Assembly (NCBI RefSeq): GCF_900403705.1
Contig: NZ_OUNR01000016.1
Location: forward strand, 360,751-424,750
Length of the DNA stretch: 64,000 nucleotides
Reading direction: 5' to 3'
Source: Nitrospira lenta
Lineage (GTDB): Bacteria > Nitrospirota > Nitrospiria > Nitrospirales > Nitrospiraceae
Positions 61,901 through 64,000 of the stretch are shown in pieces (position 1 is the stretch's first letter; the number at the start of each line of letters is the position of its first letter). The notes under the pieces were generated by a model, which was given only the letters and a program-made list of their open reading frames with translations, had not been told where the DNA came from and did no database searches. Position numbers and translations under genes: made by a program.

Positions 61901-62692
61901 CTTGATCCGTTTTAGATAGCGGTTGGCCGTGCGTGCGCGATTGCGTTCGTTAGCTCGGCCGCGATCGACATGGTCGTCGTTCTCGCCGGCATACTCGTAG
62001 ACGATGGCATTGCCGGTATCGTCGTAGCTTTCGCAAATCAGCCAACTGAAAATATGCGGAGCCGCGGCCGGGTCAGCCACACAACTCTTGTCCGTGGAGC
62101 CATACAGGGTGGTGACGTTGTCTTTGGAAATACTGCGCCAGTGCGAAACACCCTGCGCATTCGTCCAACGCTCAATCCTGGCAAACAGGCCTTCGATGCG
62201 AGGCCGGTAGCGGCGGATCCGGTATCCCTGCGCCGATGTGGTGTCTTCATACCGACTCCCGTCCTCGTTAAGCACCGGCACCAAATCCTCGGCGCCGGAA
62301 AGAATGAAGACATCGGACTTGTCGCCGTCGTGATAGCGAGGGACGCCTTTATCGGTTTTACGAGTAATGGCGGGAAGCGAAAGATTCCAACCAAGACCAA
62401 AGGGGGTATTGCCGGCGCCGGAGTCATACGACAATGACAGTTGTGGGCCGAAGCCGGAACGGCCCGGGCTCATCGCAATCGGCACGGACATCGAGCCGGT
62501 GCCCGTCACGGGATTGGCTGCGAATTTTTCGCCGATGCCGCGAATGGCCCCGCCGCCTTTGGGCAGCGAAACCGACGGCGCTGTCGTTTGAAAAGAATTC
62601 TCTGAAGGCGTACCGGACGAGCCTGACGTTCGCGCCCCTGGGTACTGAGAGGATGCGGACTCGGTGGATCGTCCGCTCGATGAGGGAGTCAT
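55109..62692 (-). CDS. Fused TcB-TcC toxin subunit (SpvB / VCBS / Rhs)
   Basis: A 2527-aa protein, close to the summed length of separate TcB and TcC. I chose ATG 62692 (AAAGG five bases upstream); an in-frame TTG lies 13 codons earlier. Order: SpvB-like domain (about residues 45-330; PKGGGAIRGIGEKFAANPVT), FG-GAP/VCBS repeats (DLTGDGHADILIT, MSGDGLTDLVRI, DIDGSGLVDILYL), TcB mid-region, many Rhs/YD repeats, the Rhs core GLSYHTARYYMPWLGRWGSV, then a variable C-terminal domain. TcB-TcC forms a shell that holds the cleaved effector until TcA delivers it. It is upstream of, and probably cotranscribed with, the TcA gene. Confidence 0.9.
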   Translation of the reverse strand: MTPSSSGRSTESASSQYPGARTSGSSGTPSENSFQTTAPSVSLPKGGGAIRGIGEKFAANPVTGTGSMSVPIAMSPGRSGFGPQLSLSYDSGAGNTPFGLGWNLSLPAITRKTDKGVPRYHDGDKSDVFILSGAEDLVPVLNEDGSRYEDTTSAQGYRIRRYRPRIEGLFARIERWTNAQGVSHWRSISKDNVTTLYGSTDKSCVADPAAAPHIFSWLICESYDDTGNAIVYEYAGENDDHVDRGRANERNRARTANRYLKRIKYGNHVSRLAQPDLTQASWMFEVVFDYGDHDPDVPLPDELAAPWPIRQDPFSTYRAGFEVRTYRLCRRVLMFHHFSELGAAPCLVRSTDLHHAPGPIASLLTSVTQSSYRRKSDGTYRKKSLPPVEFTYSEVVIGDEVHEVDAASVENLPQGLDHSRYQWVDLDGEGLSGILTEQSGAWFYKRNQSAVPVKNAAGHATTVARFAPLERVATMPSPANLSGDQQFMDLAGNGRLDVVDFEGPVPGFFARTSNEEWAPHRPFTSIPNIAWQDPNLKLIDLTGDGHADILITEDHAFTWYQSMAEAGFASAETVRQAIDEEQGPRLVFADGTQSIYQADMSGDGLTDLVRIRNGDVCYWPNLGYGRFGAKVAMDRAPWFDAPDLFDQRRIRLADIDGSGLVDILYLTGQGVQLYFNQSGNAWSERRLITTFPRIDNLSAVSTVDLLGNGTACLVWSSPLPGDARSTLRYIDLMGGLKPHLLIKTVNNLGGETDIVYAPSTKFYLQDKQAGRPWITKLPFPVHCVETVTVRDKWRGTAFSSTYSYHHGYFDGIEREFRGFGRVEQVDIERFGKFAEGNSASPYITDDQTLYQPPIKTVTWYHTGAAVDRERILSALKHEYVAIPGFTEHQLPEPTLTPADLSAEEWREALRACKGMVLRQEVFELDVDELVQGVELPVRLYTTAYHNCAITRLQPQGINRHAVFLVTESEAITYHYELDLRQAALSPDPRIAHTLNLRFDAYGRAQQSVAVVYPRLVPFGDSANLLTQDQQDLIRRVQRERHIAYTETHFTAELPEDLHRHRLPAPCEVLTYELTGADSAGGFSPSAGLYFSLDDVRAFALSDLLPGQGPKPVVSLAYHERPTDDRAHKRLVEWTRTLYWKDDLTGPEPFGAYAWLGLPYETYKLALTRALLNAVFGAKLTSDVVTRLNTPTLSGYVSGTALSSMLTEQWWMRSGIAGFKSDAAYHFYLPEKFIDSFGNTTTLDYDPLDLYVRSSSDALGNSVSIARFDYRVLAPAEMIDLNGNRTEVYFDVLGMVVASAVKGNGDGTEGDDLAGFDDDLANPSAAEVQAFCTDGALNEPRARAWLNRATARFVYHFGESRDANGHVTGWATRPAGACGIVREIHATAPGGGNSPLQVALECSDGSGNVLMKKAQAEPAPGQTALRWIINGLTVLNNKGKPVKQYEPAFSDHFGCEMPGPNGVTPIMYYDAAGRVVRTEMPDGTFSRVEFSPWHVTSFDANDTVLESRWYGDRSPFPYDQPLPRNPITGESTATPDQRAAWLAAQHANTPSQVHLDSLGRDVIAIAHNRAGGVDEAFLTFTRLDAEGKPLWIRDARGHLVMQYIAPAKANNDASNALPADAVPCYDIAGNLLFQHSMDAGDRWLLMDAAGKPMLAWDLNETPHGSAATRENRVYRTDYDSLHRPVAQWLTINASAPIMIERYEYQDAAPNDLNNLNGQLIRRYDSSGLVETVRRDFKGNVQETRRTLVNDATASIIDWQGTPAGTLEPESYVQLTEHDAVNRMTRQENWHRLGGAGAVYQPVYNERGILESETLALRGATTNAIKAIRYNVKGQKEYLELGNGTLTQYDYDETTFRLKQIRTTRPADASSFPQRHSNLQDAGIVQQLHYTYDPVGNITEIYDEAYKPVFFANVMVEPRSRYEYDALYRLISATGRESVANADAPGQFDRDDAADFPVQDGNALRNYTQRYHYDSVSNIRQMRHVVTGAIGGWTRDYAYAFEDANQAVSNRLWQTWTGGDRTQAVTYGYDTHGNMLNVANVALGQQMQWDHRDMIARLALGGGGTAHYQYDSGKQRSRKRIVAQSGGGYWERIYLGGYERYRRYSGSGTTPVEEIESHHLFEGEQRVLLVDDVRATNKTHADGRNYKTGPLYRYQYSNHLGSACLELDHEAAIISYEEYHPYGTSAYRAMTRDSEAPAKRYRYTGMERDEESGLSYHTARYYMPWLGRWGSVDPIGISGGPNVFQFCSSSPIIRVDISGTQDRPNEHHTLCLSACHPDPTEQDRVLVQKIDAELPKQPVKTSENQQVLSAVIDDFEANDLPKWVEEEHSEIRVRWDDRIDDPEHVRRVQMVVNMVLLKTALKLGDGDHSTQDMLEVAGDYIQSMRRQQVSYVPKLSNASTSVLLRDAHYYLWGRSGPGLFGDWGRESVSQAGLGMFQPLHQWKKEGEYRGGWDSGVAGPSSSNGGFAWFRLGIAHEVLLRSREIEQKSPPRLLHAVPKMTPDEREKNWQSIKTAMKGWSIFRKPDGQLK

Positions 62693-62934
62693 GCCAACCT
62701 TTTCGGCTCCGGCTGCAGGACTATCCTGCAACCAGCTTGGGCAGACTTAGCGGATACGATTTAAAAAGTAAAGACCGGTTTCAAGACCGAGCATGGGGAA
62801 TCGGCAGAGAGAAGATACGGCAAGCACGATCGTCTCAGCGTCGGCGATACGGTCACAATATCTCAACGGGAATAATACGACACAGTGGCAGCCTCTGCGC
62901 GGCGCAGGCCCGCCACCAGCAGAGGCGAGTGGCC
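62693..62934. other. Gap upstream of the Tc toxin locus
   Basis: About 240 bases between the TcB-TcC start and the end of the YCF48-like gene. I see no gene; the promoter of the Tc locus should lie here, but no clear -35/-10 pair stands out. Confidence 0.4.
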
Positions 62935-63918
62935 TTACTTACCGGCCTGCAGATACACGACCGTCCCGTTCTCTCCGCTCGCCCAGCCGTGGGCCGCATC
63001 GGAGAAGGTCAACCCAAACAACGAGACCGGCGCAATCGGAGCGCCGTCACTCCAGGAATAGCCTGCATCCGTGGTGCGATACAGCATGCCCCGCTCGCCG
63101 ACAATCCACCCTTCTTGAGCGGTGGTGAAACGGACCTTCAGCAGATCGATCACCTTGGTGCAGGTCTTCCCGCAAGGCAGCGTGCGATCCACCCACTTGA
63201 CGCCGCCGTCATTCGTTTGAAACAGCGCGCCCGCATTGCCGACCGCCCACCCGGTCGCGTCATCGGTAAAGAACACATCGAACAGCGTCACCGCCCCCTG
63301 CGAGACTTGCGGCACCCACGTACGCCCGCCGTCGCGCGTCGCTAAGATGGTGCCGAGCGCGCCCACGGCCGTCCCTCGTTGAGCATCGAGAAACTGCACG
63401 GCGTACAACGCCGCACTGGTCCCGCTCGCCTGCTCGACCCAATGCGCGCCGCCGTCAGCCGTATGCAGGATCGTCCCGCCCCCGCCGACCACCCATCCGT
63501 CGGCCGCCGACGTAAAGTGGATCCCGTAGAGCGGTTGTTGCGTTTCAAGCGGATGTCCCGTCCAGGTCTCTCCCCCATTGAGCGACTGCCTGAGCGTGCC
63601 GGCCGCCCCGGTGACCCATCCTGTTTTTTGATCGATAAAGTAGACGCCGGTCAGCAATGTCGAGGTTCCGCTCGCCTGCTTCTTCCACTTCTTCCCGCCA
63701 TCCACGGTGCTGAAGAGCGTTCCACCAGAACCGACGGCCCAACCGGCCTTGGCGTCCTTGAACTGGACCGCCATCAGCGTCATCGGCGTATTGGTTTTTT
63801 GAAGAGTCGCGAGCACGGGCGTCTCCGCGCTCAGGGCTCCCCCAGGCATGAACCCAACCACCATCAGACAGGCACAGAGGACGGCCCTCTTCACACCGCG
63901 ACACATTCCTACAGGCAT
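62935..63918 (-). CDS. Secreted YCF48-like / BNR-repeat beta-propeller protein
   Basis: About 327 aa with a signal peptide (KRAVLCACLMVVGFMPGGALSA). It then has about six repeats of the form GWAVGxxGTLFxTxDGGxxW, for example GWVTGAAGTLRQSLNGGETW and GWVVGGGGTILHTADGGAHW. These are the YCF48/BNR blades found in the photosystem II assembly factor and in many exported bacterial proteins. I chose ATG 63918, with GGAG nine bases upstream; in-frame ATGs at 63933 and 63954 have no ribosome-binding site. It likely has a periplasmic assembly or binding role; no partner is evident. Confidence 0.82.
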   Translation of the reverse strand: MPVGMCRGVKRAVLCACLMVVGFMPGGALSAETPVLATLQKTNTPMTLMAVQFKDAKAGWAVGSGGTLFSTVDGGKKWKKQASGTSTLLTGVYFIDQKTGWVTGAAGTLRQSLNGGETWTGHPLETQQPLYGIHFTSAADGWVVGGGGTILHTADGGAHWVEQASGTSAALYAVQFLDAQRGTAVGALGTILATRDGGRTWVPQVSQGAVTLFDVFFTDDATGWAVGNAGALFQTNDGGVKWVDRTLPCGKTCTKVIDLLKVRFTTAQEGWIVGERGMLYRTTDAGYSWSDGAPIAPVSLFGLTFSDAAHGWASGENGTVVYLQAGK

Positions 63919-64000
63919 TCCCCAGTTCTCCATTTTACTGATTCGAGTTAGCATTATTGACTAGTATTGGCGTCGGGGCGATTGTTGTTCCAGTACCCAG

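Noticed and set aside
1..64000. CRISPR arrays, insertion sequences and prophage genes
   Set aside because: No regularly spaced direct repeats, no transposase or integrase, and no phage structural proteins were seen.

Overview
The window looks like a chromosome segment of a Gram-negative, GC-rich (roughly 58-60% by eye) bacterium. Gene content and order (valS-nadC-birA-coaX-grpE-dnaK-dnaJ-rsmE, an outer-membrane lipid A deacylase, many small TPR proteins, natural-product genes) make me think of Nitrospira or another Nitrospirota member. That assignment is an inference from memory, not a search result. Housekeeping genes alternate with three accessory systems.

Region 1 (1-6.8 kb): the 5' part of a SagB/ThcOx-type nitroreductase on the minus strand, then a hemerythrin-like protein, small TPR and hypothetical proteins, a PagL-type lipid A deacylase, a lipoprotein, a MurG/UGT-like glycosyltransferase and a membrane-anchored SAM methyltransferase.

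Region 2 (6.9-13.1 kb): a compact plus-strand operon that looks like an unusual RiPP pathway. It holds a PqqD-like recognition protein, two adjacent radical SAM proteins, a 66-aa precursor-like peptide (9228-9428) with a Gly-rich, three-Cys core, an HPr-kinase-like enzyme, a third radical SAM/SPASM protein, a nucleotidyltransferase-fold protein and an S26-like peptidase. Most junctions overlap by a few bases. The kinase plus nucleotidyltransferase pair is known from some lasso-peptide clusters, but no lasso cyclase is seen here. This is my best candidate for an undescribed system. An ECF sigma/anti-sigma pair (13.2-14.9 kb) and tadA follow.

Region 3 (15.4-27.2 kb, minus strand): a three-gene lipopeptide operon. 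It encodes a 3102-aa NRPS (FAAL-ACP-C-A-PCP-C-A-PCP-TE), a cyclic-peptide-type ABC exporter and an Sfp-type phosphopantetheinyl transferase. The second A domain reads as glycine. The thioesterase has Cys in place of the usual Ser, and the first C domain has HR in place of HH.

Region 4 (27.6-45.1 kb): tRNA-Ser(CGA), a DUF2779 nuclease-like protein, a MATE pump, a ketopantoate-reductase-like protein with a molybdopterin-domain-like C-terminus, a sirtuin, a HAD hydrolase, a receiver-domain protein, a tiny basic protein, then valS, nadC, birA, coaX, grpE, dnaK, dnaJ and rsmE.

Region 5 (45.1-62.7 kb, minus strand): a two-gene Tc (ABC) toxin locus. One gene is a fused TcB-TcC protein ending in an unrecognised C-terminal effector domain; the other is a 3260-aa TcA with an AT-rich, probably exchanged middle segment and an unusual N-terminus. 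The window closes with a secreted YCF48/BNR-repeat protein.
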